Origin: Cryptosporidium bovis
Taxonomy: Eukaryota > Apicomplexa > Conoidasida > Eucoccidiorida > Cryptosporidiidae
Assembly: GCA_009768925.2 (NCBI GenBank)
Contig: VHIT02000049.1
Span: 1 to 64,000 of the forward strand
Reading direction: 5' to 3'
Length of the DNA stretch: 64,000 bases
The notes beneath the pieces were generated by a model that saw only the letters and a program-made list of their open reading frames with translations, searched no databases and was not told the origin of the DNA. This document shows positions 37,149 to 49,000 of the stretch, piece after piece (within the stretch, counting starts at the first letter, position 1; every line of letters begins with the position of its first letter). The translations under genes were made by a program, and so were the position numbers.

Positions 37149-39947
37149 TCACCCAGCATCTTTGTCATTAATACATTCTCTTACCAACAATACCTCATTA
37201 TCTTTAGTACAAGTTCCATTTTCATCAAATAAGTTATCATTACAATTGTGATCAGTATTAGTATTGATATTGTCATTGGGTTTAGTATCAGTAGTATTAA
37301 TTTCAGTATAATTAGCACCAGTGTTACTCTTTTCAGTATCGCTGCGATTATCTTTATCTGTGTGATTGCTTTCAATTCCCTTTTTATGTGTAAAATCGGT
37401 GTAATTGGTATTTTCATTATCATTTCTTTCTTGAATATCATTAAGACAATCAATGTTGCTGCCGGTAATTTGGTTACCATTTATAAGATGTTGAACAAAC
37501 CGTTCTTGCCCTTGTTTAATGGAAACCTTAAGCCTCCTTCCTTGTTCAGTCATAAAGCCGTTCATACAATTTACAGCTTCTGCGGCAGAATTAATGTTAT
37601 CGTATGAGACAAATGCAACACCTTTATTTCTTTTGTTACCCTTATCAAGCATAAGATGTACAGATAATATGGTTCCAAACTTATAAAATAAGGCAAAAAG
37701 GGTCTTTTTATTCCACTCATATGGAACGTTGAATATAAATATATTTGCTCCTGGAGGACCGACCACTTCCTTATTTGAATAATTTGATATTAAATTAGCA
37801 AATTCACTCGGAACTTCCCACTGTGTTATCTTAGTCAATTCGTTGTAATAATATGGTCTTCCATCAAAAGTAAAATATTCCTTCCATACTCCTATGCATC
37901 TCGGCATTAAATTGGCCTTCATTGTTGATAATGATAATTTAGTTGAGTTCATGTTTAGTTTTGTATTTCTGCCACCAATAATTACACTATTAATGGCACT
38001 ATTACCACTACCACTTGCGCTAGTACCTGTCGCAATACTGCCATTATTAATATTTATGCCAACTGTTGTCAGTACTTTTGGCCTTGTTAATATATTACCC
38101 AAAGTAACTTTCCTTTCTAATTCAGTAGACAAAACGTCATTGCCATTACCACTGCTATTACCACCATTACTATTATTACTGCTACTACAGCTACCATCTG
38201 CGCCTGTACCTGTAATATTACTAGTACTAGTGTTTTCTCCCTCTAATACCAATAGCTTTTGTCTTGAATGCATTAAGTTATTAATTATACCAGATGAATT
38301 CGTTGAAGATGAAATTGGAACTCCATTTTTATCTAATAGTGAACTTATTCTACGATTATTTTGATTTTGGTTGTAACTAACACCCATTTTTCTTCCATTC
38401 AAGGTATTTTGTTTTGTTTTTGGAGAAGATAATACATTTAAGTAATTATTATCGGTTTTCTTTTGGCCAGTTTGAAATATATTATTGATGTTTTGATTGT
38501 AGTGAAAATATTGTTTATTGTTGCTATTATTGTTGTATTGGTTAGATAATAATTTTGAAACACTTTTACTATTTCTATTTGCTACTCCAGCTCCTAAACT
38601 TTTGTTATTGTTCTTGTTGACAATTTCATTTAATAGTTTTATATTAGATGAAAAATTCTTTTTTTGTTGAAAAGATGAAGCAATAACATTATTTTTAGAA
38701 TCCAAAGGAATATGACTTTTGTTAATTCCAGATGATAATGTTTGATTTTCAAGGTAAAAACGAATATTATTGCTATTGATTTTGTTTTTTGAGGCAAACC
38801 TAATTTCAATTGGCCTGTTTACACCACTCATAGTTAAAGAGCCATTTAACAATTTAATAGCAAAAATTCCTTGCTCCTTATAAGAATACTTAATAAAAGC
38901 ACATCCTTTTCCAATTCCAGTTTGATGCTCCCTCATAATGTGTATTTCGTCTATATATCCATATGGTGAAAAGATATTTCTTATTTCGTCTTCCGTTATA
39001 TTTTTTGGAAGAGCTCCTACAAATAATTTAACCTGATCTACACCTGGAATACACGATTCAGTCTCAAATCCAAGTCTATCTGATTCACCTACTGAATATT
39101 GTACCTTTAAAGGGCCCCTTAATTCATCTAACACTTTTACAGAATTAAGTTCTCTAATTGCAAAATCAGCCTGTGCTATTGACTCCATAGTTACTACAGC
39201 TGCTCCTTTGTGTATTCCAGTATTTTTCTCGTGTATTATTGTAATATTAACTACTTTACCATACAATATAAATAACTTACGCAATCCTTCTTCATCTATA
39301 TTTGTTGGTAATCTACTCACGAATAGTTTTATCTCAACGTTTGGAGCTGGATATGCGGATGGTATTAAACAATTCATATTTACATTACCACTTCTTGCAT
39401 GTCCTATATGGCGTAGTCCATGATAAATTCCTGGATTATTGGCTACATTCAAGTGGTTGTATTGATTGAAATCATTATTATTTCTAATAGTATCATTTGT
39501 GTGAGGATATTTCTTTCTATTTAAACCAGTAGCAATATTATTAATCTTATTATCCTCCCTTTTGCTCAAATTATTATCAAAATTAACTGATTTATCGTCA
39601 TCCTTATTTTTTGAATGTGAATTAGATCCACTGGAACAAGAACAGGATGAAAATGAAGATTCTGCAATTGTACTCTCCCTTTCAGTATTTCCGATACTTT
39701 TACTTGTCATACCATCTTTCTTACTATTTGAAGTCGAACAAGACTTATTTCCTGTCTTCTTTTTATTCACAATTAAAGTCTCAGTTATACTTGACGTGGG
39801 AAAAGACGTTTTTTCCTTCCCTTCTAGACTAGAATTCCCATATTCGTCCTCCTTCAAATCACTAATACACGCTCTTATTGTCAAATTCTCTTCATTTAAA
39901 CTCATCTCTTCCTCTATAATTTCTTTTGTTGCTATATCTTCTTCCAT
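37149..39947 (-). CDS. CELF-like RNA-binding protein, three RRMs plus WW
   Basis: The first true ATG is at 39947 (a TTG two codons earlier is not needed), giving 932 residues. An acidic, Ser-rich N-terminus precedes RRM1 (~207-283; RNP2 LFVSRLP, RNP1 KGAAVVTM) and RRM2 (~304-385; RNP2 LFVGALP, RNP1 KGCAFIKY). A long Asn/Ser/Gly-rich linker follows. A WW domain (~684-715; GVWKEYFTFDGRPYYYNELT) lies just before RRM3 (~732-812; RNP2 IFIFNVP, RNP1 KGVAFVSY), and the tail is acidic and Asn/Thr-rich. RRM1-RRM2-linker-RRM3 is the CELF/Bruno layout, and CELF proteins control splicing, stability and translation of mRNAs. RRM1-RRM2-WW is also the plant FCA layout. There is no signal peptide, so it is nuclear or cytoplasmic. 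Asn-rich linkers are common in apicomplexans. Target RNAs cannot be inferred. Confidence 0.88.
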   Translation of the reverse strand: MEEDIATKEIIEEEMSLNEENLTIRACISDLKEDEYGNSSLEGKEKTSFPTSSITETLIVNKKKTGNKSCSTSNSKKDGMTSKSIGNTERESTIAESSFSSCSCSSGSNSHSKNKDDDKSVNFDNNLSKREDNKINNIATGLNRKKYPHTNDTIRNNNDFNQYNHLNVANNPGIYHGLRHIGHARSGNVNMNCLIPSAYPAPNVEIKLFVSRLPTNIDEEGLRKLFILYGKVVNITIIHEKNTGIHKGAAVVTMESIAQADFAIRELNSVKVLDELRGPLKVQYSVGESDRLGFETESCIPGVDQVKLFVGALPKNITEDEIRNIFSPYGYIDEIHIMREHQTGIGKGCAFIKYSYKEQGIFAIKLLNGSLTMSGVNRPIEIRFASKNKINSNNIRFYLENQTLSSGINKSHIPLDSKNNVIASSFQQKKNFSSNIKLLNEIVNKNNNKSLGAGVANRNSKSVSKLLSNQYNNNSNNKQYFHYNQNINNIFQTGQKKTDNNYLNVLSSPKTKQNTLNGRKMGVSYNQNQNNRRISSLLDKNGVPISSSTNSSGIINNLMHSRQKLLVLEGENTSTSNITGTGADGSCSSSNNSNGGNSSGNGNDVLSTELERKVTLGNILTRPKVLTTVGININNGSIATGTSASGSGNSAINSVIIGGRNTKLNMNSTKLSLSTMKANLMPRCIGVWKEYFTFDGRPYYYNELTKITQWEVPSEFANLISNYSNKEVVGPPGANIFIFNVPYEWNKKTLFALFYKFGTILSVHLMLDKGNKRNKGVAFVSYDNINSAAEAVNCMNGFMTEQGRRLKVSIKQGQERFVQHLINGNQITGSNIDCLNDIQERNDNENTNYTDFTHKKGIESNHTDKDNRSDTEKSNTGANYTEINTTDTKPNDNINTNTDHNCNDNLFDENGTCTKDNEVLLVRECINDKDAG

Positions 39948-41468
39948 TTTCAAATACTTGAAAAAATTACATCAATAATACAATTGTTTCACAAGGTAAA
40001 CTTTAGATTAAACTCTTAATTCAACAATATTTTTTGCTCCAATTATAAATAATCGTAGAATGATATGATTTATATCTTATTTCGAATAATATATATTTAT
40101 ATTTAAACATACATTCATACATATTATATATATTTTTATTATTAATAATCCCAAATAACTTTATTAACATAAAACTCAGAATATAAAAAGAAGAGTTTCT
40201 GAATTATCCTTTTATTTATATTGAAAAATAAATCAATTCAATTACTATTCTGTTGTTTCGAATCTTTGATTTTCTAAAAAAAGAAAATCCCTTTCTGAAT
40301 TTCCTATATTACATCTTAATTATTCAGTAATGAAGTTGCAAATAAATAAATAAACAAATATATATATTTGTTTATTACTATTTGTATATATAGGTCTGCT
40401 CTATTTTTCTGTAAACTAATATTTTTCTTGAGTTCTTATTAAAATGAAGTAAATAACCAAAAAACAGCAGGTCCGTATTACTAGAATAAGCGAAATTTTA
40501 ATCTCACCTTTTTTTGGTGGTATTATTACTTTATGTTAAAAAAAGTCTTTATTATTGATTATTAATTTTTAAGTTGTACAGAAAATTTATATTATTATTG
40601 CTTTTGTTATTTTAACAATAAATACAATTTTATTTGCGATTTAAAGATTATTGACTGAAATGAGACAATTCAAAGCAAGGAGGTTTTATTAATATAAATA
40701 TCTCAATTTTTCTTTCTTCTGGAAATATTTTATTTATATTTTCAACTTCCAATATGATATTTCACTCCAGCTTGTCTAAAAACTAATGTTATGTAAAGTA
40801 ATGTAATAAAACCAACGATAAGTAGTAGTAAAAACGAAGTATTCTCTATTATTTTACTGTTACCTCTCACTCCTAATTACTGCTTTTTCTTTTCCCCGTG
40901 TGAATGTATGTAGATATTTATATTTATGTTTAACATTCACATAAATAGAATAAATATGCATTTATTTTTGTAATTACATATTACATAGATATGACTTCAC
41001 ATATATAGATATATGTAAATATATCTATATTCGTTAATAGTGTATATACACATAAATGTTAATCAAATATATATATCCGTACATACATATATAATTCACA
41101 GCAACGCTTTCCTTCTCTATCTCCTCTACTTTTTCACTGTATTTTAACTTGAGTACCTGACTCAACTCATTTCCATTCTTTCCAGCCAATTGGTTAGTTA
41201 ATTTGCTTCTCTTTCTCTACTTTTTTAGAAGAAATATAATATTAATTTTTTTTGTCAGATACCGCCTTTTTTTTCCTATTTTGATTTGCTTTATTCATAA
41301 ATATCGTTGATCTACCATTTATTATAGATTTAAAAATTAATAATTGACTCTATTTGTATTTATTATAATCTTAATTAGCATTATTTATATTTATTATTTA
41401 ATTTTTTCTATCTACCTATATAATTTGACTTATTTTTTGGTTTTGTCATCATTTACAGATAAACCGTC

Positions 41469-41490
41469 TTCCCGCCTAAATTCCGCCAAA
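41469..41490. promoter_or_regulatory. Tandem E2F-like sites TTCCCGCC / TTCCGCCAAA
   Basis: Two GC-rich words four bases apart in an AT-rich spacer. Reverse-complemented they read TTTGGCGGAA and GGCGGGAA, close to the classical E2F consensus. They lie about 50 bp before the structured block and 1.5 kb upstream of the CELF-like start. Confidence 0.5.
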
Positions 41491-41521
41491 TTTTTTTATC
41501 TACCTACACCTTGAAGTTGTT

Positions 41522-41716
41522 CTCACTGTTATATTGACTAGAAAAGTGATATCGGAAAAATTTCCGCTCCTGGGGACAGTTAAACGTTTCATTCTAGCAC
41601 TTTTCAAAATCAATGTAGATTGTGGAATAGCGTTGTATTTACGCGTACTACAAATACCGCTATTCACCTCTTCTTTCTGGAGTCAGCGTACAAAACAAAC
41701 TTCGCCTAATAAGTAG
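41522..41716. ncRNA. Candidate structured non-coding RNA (strand uncertain)
   Basis: GC-elevated relative to its surroundings and dense in pairing segments. Stem 1 is GAAAAGTG (41541-41548) with CACTTTTC (41598-41605), enclosing a hairpin CGGAAA/TTTCCG (41553-41566). Stem 2 is GAATAGCG (41625-41632) with CGCTATTC (41658-41665), continued by TTGTA (41633-41637) with TACAA (41649-41653). The block follows two E2F-like words. A 60-codon frame crosses it from a TTG but has no ATG and no protein-like pattern. I found no match to tRNA, U1-U6, U3, SRP or 5S signatures I know. The pairing is strand-neutral. Confidence 0.35.
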
Positions 41717-42748
41717 TTGAATATTGACAAGTTCAGCCTCATTTCTCTTCTTCTTATTTCCCCACTGCATAATTTTTGTTATCTATCCCACAGCTTAGAT
41801 GGTCATTTTACGTTTTAATTAAAATTTTTTTTGACATTCAACTTGATACACTATGCCCCCATTTAACCTATCAGTTGGATTTCTTCTTCTAAAACAATAT
41901 GTATTTCTGCAATAATATGCATGTAACAGTGCCACATTAAAGTCGTAACTGCGAGACTTATGCGTATTAATACCGTTCTGTTAAGGTGATTGCATACATG
42001 TAAAAACATAGGTGTGTGTGGAGCACTCAACACGAATAAGACATACCTATAAACTTCTAGTAGTTCATTTGGGTCCTAAAATGGAGAAAAAATAAATAAT
42101 TCGAGTTTTGTAGCTTGGCAGTTAATATTTTTGTTTGAGTTCGTTTATTGCTATTTCAATTAGAAGATGACAAATCATTTACAAAAATCAAATGGAAATA
42201 ATAGTCATTCAAAAACGCATTTCCCGAGTTAACTTTTAAATACAGAAAATGGATCAACGCAAAATAATACAATAAAGTGCAATGAGTATTTGCGTTTTTG
42301 TTTATTCTACAAAGTTGAGTTATTATGACCAGATAATAGAAAACAGAGTAAATATGTTTTTTTTGGAATCGAAATGCTATATAAATTTCTGGCAGCTATT
42401 ATTCATGCATTTTATATTCAAACAACGGAGATTTAGGATTTAACTTATGCGTAATCAAACTCATTTACAGGAAATTAATGAACACTCCTTATGTTGTTTC
42501 GGCTCAAATTAATCTCTACTCACAACATTTGAATAGTTTAATTAATTGAACAAGTAGTAAACACTGTGTGCATGAAAATAAACAAAGTTTAACCGTAAAA
42601 TAGTAATTTAGTCTGAAACATACAGTGCAGCGAATCAAAAATTGAATAAAAATATGACAGAATTTCACACCAAGTTCATTTGTATTTGTATAACTAAATA
42701 CAGATATCTATTTAAATATTGCCAAAGAAAAAAAACCAATACATACCA

Positions 42749-42756
42749 TGGCGCCA
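42749..42756. promoter_or_regulatory. TGGCGCCA (E2F-like palindrome)
   Basis: An isolated TGGCGCCA in AT-rich spacer 654 bp upstream of the acyl-CoA synthetase start. The same octamer occurs at 54602. It resembles E2F-type motifs reported upstream of Cryptosporidium genes. Confidence 0.45.
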
Positions 42757-43226
42757 AATATTATGGTACCTATCTATGGACCAAGTGAATGGCATTTAAT
42801 AAAATATTAGGCGCACTAATGTTGCGGTACCATGAAACTTAAATATAATTATAATGGTTGGATTTGAGCATAAATAAATATCACAAGTCTATATCCATAA
42901 GTTAAATAATCATTAGAAGTGGACAAAAGCGCAGAAAAAATAAAAAAGAAATGGGTATTGTATACTATAGTTAAATAAGTGCATAAAGATACATAAATAC
43001 ATCAAAACAATAATATCTATTTTCGCTCCTAAAGGGTATTTAATTTATTTGTGAATATTTATGCATATTTATACATAATTAAGCAAGTGAAATAAAACCT
43101 TTATTCTGAGCGAACCCTAAAACAAGAGTCCAGGTTAAATAAAAATATTTGTGAAACTGTTCTATATTGAATATATTTGTTCAATTTAAAAATCAATAAT
43201 CTGGCGTTGTGAAATTTCAGGAAACA

Positions 43227-43246
43227 TATCTATCTATCTATCTATC
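43227..43246. repeat. (TATC)5 microsatellite
   Basis: Five perfect TATC units plus a degenerate sixth, about 165 bp upstream of the acyl-CoA synthetase start. Confidence 0.9.
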
Positions 43247-43409
43247 CATCTGCACTTTGATAAAGAAGTACTGAGCAAAGATAGTACTGTGTTGCAAAAA
43301 GGGCATTTTACAAGAATACATAAAAGGAGTAATTTTTGGAGGGGGAAGAAATTTTTAATTGTTATCAACTTCTCTCTACAAAAACAATAATTATTTGAAT
43401 ATTATAGAC

Positions 43410-45722
43410 ATGAAGGTTCAAAAACTATCGCTTTTAGTGTTTGTGTTTATAATGTCGATTACTTTGATAGGTTGCAGCAAGAAGAACAAGTATCACTTGG
43501 GAAATTGGAAAAAAACGGTTCACTCTGTGGCATTAGAAGGTACAGATGACAACCCTTTAATGTCCTCAATTTACCGTCACTGGGAGCACAAGGGAGCATT
43601 AATAGGTAATTTTGAGAATGAGATATCTAATTTAATTGAGTTATTGAAAAGAGGAATGGTAGCAAGTTCAGATGGTTACCTATTTGGAAGAAGAAAACAA
43701 AAAGAATCGAAACACTATGATCCAATTACGAGACTAAAAGAGGATGATGATCAAAAGTTAGCAAAGAAGAAAAAGAAAAAGAACATACCTATCTTTGAAT
43801 GGTACCGTTACTCGTCAGTATTAACACTAGCGAGTGAATTCGGTTCGGGTCTACTGGCTCTTAAGGACGCGGTTCCATTTGTAGATCATTCACCTGACAT
43901 TGAGAAACCAGTTAGAGTAATTTCTATATTGACTAAAAATAGGTTAGAGTGGAGTCTTACAGAAATAGCATGTTCCACATTTGGCATTGTACTGAGTCCA
44001 ATGTACGACGCTTTGGGTACGGAAGGAGTGGCACATAGCATTAACTTAGTTAAGTCATCCACTGTGGTTGTATCAATGGAGGCACTCAAAACTATTCTTG
44101 GTGTTTTGCACGAAACACCTGCAATTCGTTACGTTGTCTTATTGAGGCCGGATAACGGAGGTGATCCTGATTCCCCTCTACACAAGGTAGAAAAAACAAA
44201 GGAATACTTGCGTGCATATGGTGAGGAGGTGTCATTAGAGCCATATAGCATTCCAGATCACGTCAAATTTATTACATTTGAGGCTGTCATGATTCTTGGG
44301 TTCAGTAATCCTCAACAGCCAACCCCCTCAGGATATAATGATATAAATTCTATTTACTTTACATCTGGTACCACTGGAGTTCCGAAAGGTGCTATACACA
44401 CAAACGGTAACTGGATTTCCGGAGCGGCATCTTCACTGAGGTCATTTTTAAACAGATCTGATTGTTCATTAGGCCCGACCGATAGGTACCTTAGTTTTTT
44501 GCCTCAAGCCCATATTTTCGAGCGTGAGGTTCAACATATTCTGACATATTCAGGAGCGACGATATGTTTTTACGGCGGTGACATACTTAAGATAGGGGAG
44601 GACATGCAGGCAGCCAAGCCAACCGTGTTTATTGCAGTTCCGAGGCTTTTTACGAGAATATACAAGGGTAAGATTCTTCCAGAAGTTAGAAAGAAGAGCG
44701 ATTTCACTCAGAGATTCTTCTTCAAGTTGGTTAAGCGCAAAACTGAGAGCAATCACCCTGTTAAACATTGGTTATATGATACGCTAGTATTCAAGAAAAT
44801 AAGTTCAGTTTTGGGCGGCAAGATCAAATTTACCCTTAGTGGTGCAGCACCTCTGGACAATGATACACAAAGGAACATGCGCGCGGTTTTGAGAACAAAC
44901 TTAGTTCAAGGTTACGGTACAACAGAGGCATTGGCTGCATTTTGCCCTGAATTTACGGATTTACGCGTAGATAATGTTGGAGGTCCAATTCCGTGCATAG
45001 AATACAGACTGCTGAGTATTCCTGAGATGGAATACGACTCTAAGGCTAACCCACCACGCGGTGAATTGCTCATTAGAGGTGCAACCATATTTAAAGGATA
45101 CTTAAAACAACCAAAAGAGACAGCCGAGGCTATAGATAGCGACGGTTGGCTGCACACAGGTGATGTAGCAGAGATAACCGAAAATGGGACCGTTAGGATT
45201 ATTGACAGAAGAAAACACTTATTTAAGCTTTCACAGGGTGAGTATATCTCTCCAGAGGCTTTGGAAAACATATACCTTGCTCATTCTCCATTTGTTTCGC
45301 AAATATTCATCACAGCTTTGACAACAGAATCGTCAATAGTTGCATTCATTGTTCCGGATCCAGAATACACAAAGACCTGGATTAAGAAAAACATCGCGTC
45401 GGATTCCGTGGTGGATAATTCGTTGGTTAAAGAGCTTTGCGAAGAGGCAAACAACGTTTATCTGTCTTCATCAGGTTCAAAGAGCACTGAATTAAGAAAA
45501 GCCATAATTTATTCTTTAAAGGAGGTTGAATTAAAACAGGGAATAAAAGGTTTTAAAAAAATCGGGGACTTTTTACTTGAGTGTGAAGGATTCACCATTG
45601 AGAATGGGCTCCTTACTCCCACCAACAAACTCATGAGACATAAGGCTGGAAAACATTACTCTAGTTTAATTGAAAAAATTTATAATATCATTAATGGCAG
45701 GCAGGACGCCAAAAAAGACTAA
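43410..45722 (+). CDS. Long-chain acyl-CoA synthetase with signal sequence
   Basis: The ATG at 43410 is preferred over an upstream in-frame TTG at 43359, giving 770 residues. It converts fatty acid, ATP and CoA to acyl-CoA via an acyl-adenylate. ANL-superfamily motifs are present: the P-loop TSGTTGVPKG (~residue 319), the gate-type GYGTTEALAAF (~501), GWLHTGDVAE (~579) and a linker/fatty-acid signature ending RRKHLFKLSQGEYISPE (~598). A hydrophobic N-terminus (SLLVFVFIMSITLIGC) directs it to the secretory system or anchors it in a membrane, as known for some apicomplexan ACS enzymes. Cryptosporidium lacks de novo type II fatty acid synthesis and depends on activating scavenged lipids, so this is a central enzyme. 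Codon usage is slightly less AT-rich than in the secreted orphans, in keeping with a conserved enzyme. Confidence 0.93.
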   Translation: MKVQKLSLLVFVFIMSITLIGCSKKNKYHLGNWKKTVHSVALEGTDDNPLMSSIYRHWEHKGALIGNFENEISNLIELLKRGMVASSDGYLFGRRKQKESKHYDPITRLKEDDDQKLAKKKKKKNIPIFEWYRYSSVLTLASEFGSGLLALKDAVPFVDHSPDIEKPVRVISILTKNRLEWSLTEIACSTFGIVLSPMYDALGTEGVAHSINLVKSSTVVVSMEALKTILGVLHETPAIRYVVLLRPDNGGDPDSPLHKVEKTKEYLRAYGEEVSLEPYSIPDHVKFITFEAVMILGFSNPQQPTPSGYNDINSIYFTSGTTGVPKGAIHTNGNWISGAASSLRSFLNRSDCSLGPTDRYLSFLPQAHIFEREVQHILTYSGATICFYGGDILKIGEDMQAAKPTVFIAVPRLFTRIYKGKILPEVRKKSDFTQRFFFKLVKRKTESNHPVKHWLYDTLVFKKISSVLGGKIKFTLSGAAPLDNDTQRNMRAVLRTNLVQGYGTTEALAAFCPEFTDLRVDNVGGPIPCIEYRLLSIPEMEYDSKANPPRGELLIRGATIFKGYLKQPKETAEAIDSDGWLHTGDVAEITENGTVRIIDRRKHLFKLSQGEYISPEALENIYLAHSPFVSQIFITALTTESSIVAFIVPDPEYTKTWIKKNIASDSVVDNSLVKELCEEANNVYLSSSGSKSTELRKAIIYSLKEVELKQGIKGFKKIGDFLLECEGFTIENGLLTPTNKLMRHKAGKHYSSLIEKIYNIINGRQDAKKD

Positions 45723-46000
45723 TTTTTTAACATTTTTAGACTTTGTTTATTAATTATTTCTCAAAGAGCGAGTTTTTTTGTGTTGCTCAAGTTATTGTTT
45801 TGTGAATTTGCGAGTGAGTTAGTTTATCTTAGTTCCATATTAATTTTTTTATATTTTTGTTTCCTTGAGTCAGAGTTTGAGTCATTTTTTTGTTTAATAA
45901 TTGAGAATGAACTGAGAGACCGTTAATCACTCCTTAAATGTCGATAGATTAGTCCAGTATCTCGTAAATTCTGGTCAACTACAAGACAACGAGAAGAAAG

Positions 46001-49000
46001 TCAGTTAACAGTTAATACAAACAAAGATTTGCAGTTATTGCCGTGTAGAATTATGTTATTTCTCGTACATTTTATGGACAGTTTGTTTTTATAGTCATTA
46101 AATGATATAAGTGAGTTAAAATTGGGATTATTCTCAGCATCCAACAAAATAATATCAGAATTGTTTCTGTTTCTCCCACTCAGATTCCATACATTTTGTG
46201 ATATAAAATACATTCCTCTCTTTCCGTCCTTATTGTTAACACCACTATTTTCAGTTATCGTACCTACCAAAACGATTCCTTTTTTGTGATTGTCCCATGA
46301 TACACAAGAGTTACTATTATCATCAACTTCAAATCCAGAGACTATTAATACTCTTTGAACTTTAACATTACAATTGCCGTTACAACTCCAAACTATAATT
46401 ATTGTTGTCCCTATTTTTAATTCATCATCATCTCCAAGTCCTGCAAATTGAGAAACAACTTTCCCAAAGTAAACGATAAGATCCCCCTCTTTTTTCCTGT
46501 TTTTACACTTTAATTTAATCCATGAAATTGATTTTGAATTTTGTATTTGTTTAATTACACTATTGCCGTATTCGTACTTTGTTATTAATAAGTTTAACAA
46601 CATATCTCCAAATAAATCGACAGAAAACACGCCATTCTCATTTAAACACCAAAAAACTCTGTTATAGTTATTATTTTCCAGTATAAATGATAATATAAAA
46701 CCCTCAGTATCAACATCTTTTGTTATTTTTGCGTATCTAGACTTCTTTTTTTCATCTTTATTTCCGCCTAATAAATTTGAAAAATTGTGTTCTTTAACAT
46801 CTTCTACCGTCGCTAATTTGTTTATATTTAACATGTCATCTACTCTAATTGAATTCAAATCATCATTGTTTGTTTCTTGTTTCAAACCAAAGTGCAATAC
46901 ACCATTTACCTTTTTATTTTTCATTGGAATATCTATTAATGGAAACCAGGTGGTTTTTTTAAAATCATCCTCTTCATTACAATTTTTACAAAGTAGTAAT
47001 GAGCCGTTTGAAGATATAACCGATACTGCTGAAGTCATGCCATAATCAATACTATAGATGAATTTAATTCCACTGTCCATGTTATTTTGAATAACTCTCT
47101 CGTCTTTTAGTACCACTAAGTATGTATCTTCGTCTTTATTATCGGTTTTTATCAACAATTTATATTTCAAATAATAAACATCTCCAGATAATGTTCCTAA
47201 AGTCAAATAAACACAGCTGCTTTTTATATTGTTGTGTTTGAATTTACTTATTTCACACAACAAAACATTCATACTTGTGATTTCACCTTCATTAAAGTTG
47301 TTTTTTTTGCCATTTACGTAACCTGAGTATATTCTCATAAATGGTTGTTTTTTTGCACAATTTCTCTTTACATAAAAATTCAAGTAACCATTTCTCACGA
47401 AAAGTGTACATAATAGTGTAAAATCTAGGTTTTCATGCGCATCCACCAATAGTGAATCCCTAAATTCATTTTCGTCACCTAACGTCAAGGAGTTGCTTAT
47501 TAACTGGAACAAGTTGTCTTTTCCAGATTCTACGGAACCATATAAATGAATTCCTCTTGTTATTGTCTGTTCGCTCTTTATATTCAATATATAACTTTTT
47601 TCAAAATCAACAATTAGCTTGTTGAAATTCAAATCCTCGTCCATTCCACCTTTTTCACCCCATTCCTCTTCATATTCCTTTTCACTTTCACCGTCATTAT
47701 CACCTGTTTTGAATTCATAATTCAACATACTATGTTTGTTCCAATTTTTTGGACTACTTAAATCTATTTTCTCGTATACAGGTCTATTTATACCTTTTTC
47801 ATAGTTTCGTGTGTTATTGGTTTGACACTTTCCCGTACTTTTATAAGTTTCGTTGTTCTCACCTTTATCTTCTCTATACAGGCTATGATCAACACTCGCA
47901 TTATTATATTCGGAATTAAAATCAAACTCAGATCTAATAAGCATAGGATTGTTTTTGAGCAATACGAACCAGGGTGAATTGGAGTAAATGTCGTCCAACT
48001 GCGATAAAATATAATTATTATCTATATATTCACAGTTCCTTTTTGGATGTGGATCACTAAACAATTGTATAGGAACCTGACCAAACTCCTCAACTTGGGA
48101 CTTAATAGCCAGATCATTTTCAACACCACAATTAAATATTGAATTTATGGGAGATTTTTTTTGAAGGTATATTGAAGAATTAATGTATGTTATTGGATGA
48201 AATAAATTGTTGTGTTTGGCTGCTTCTTTTCCTCTTTGTTTATATCCAAATATGAGGTCTATCCATTCATTTATAGTCTTACTCACAACTCTCCCCTCCA
48301 ATGAATATCTCATTAATCTTAAAAAAGCCTCCGCCTTTTGGTGTTCTGATGCTCCTATTGTTTTGATGTTGTCCAAAGAAGAACCAGTTCCTTTCAAATA
48401 TATACTAGATGCGGAAATCACCCAATTTGGTATTTGAACATTCAATAATTTACCCTGATTCGTTCTAATTGATAATCTATCATTAAGTAAGAAGTCAGGA
48501 TTTTGCTCGTAAAATTGAGGTATTAATTCCATATATGTAGTCTTTCCCTCTAATACTGTCTTCCAAGTATCGTTTATTGAATGAAACATTCTATTCCAAA
48601 CATCGAAATCGCCACAGTGTAGCTTTAACTGATATTCTGGGTATTTTCTGATCAAAAAATAAGAAATGTAACCTGGATTGGAGTAATGAGATCCATATAA
48701 AAATTGTTCTTGCAATGGCAGATCTCTCATTCTTTGCTTGAGTATTTCCAAGTTGCTCTCATTAATACTTCCAAGGGGCTTGGATAAATCTCTATAATTC
48801 GATTCTAATTCGAATTCATCTATGTTATTTCCCAATTTACTGTCATCATCAAAATTGATTACAGTCCAAGGAAAAACAGGATATTGCGTCAAATCTCCTC
48901 TAGATCTTCCTCCTATTCCATTTAAATAGTCTATATAATGGTAGGTTGATATGGTACCATTTACCCAGAGGTTTTGCATATGCTTTCTAAAACACAAACT

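Larger units (their letters stand above)
39948..43409. promoter_or_regulatory. 3.5-kb divergent spacer, CELF-like and acyl-CoA synthetase genes
   Basis: The longest gene-free stretch of the window. It holds a TTCCCGCC/TTCCGCCAAA pair at 41469-41490, immediately followed by a GC-elevated block with strong inverted repeats (41522-41716), a TGGCGCCA site at 42749, and a (TATC)5 tract at 43227. The rest is AT-rich with no protein-like frame. The E2F-type pair sits right before the structured block and could be its promoter. Confidence 0.5.

Noticed and set aside
41534-41716. 60-codon plus-strand frame from TTG
   Set aside because: No ATG, no protein-like pattern, and it overlaps the paired stems better read as RNA or regulatory structure.
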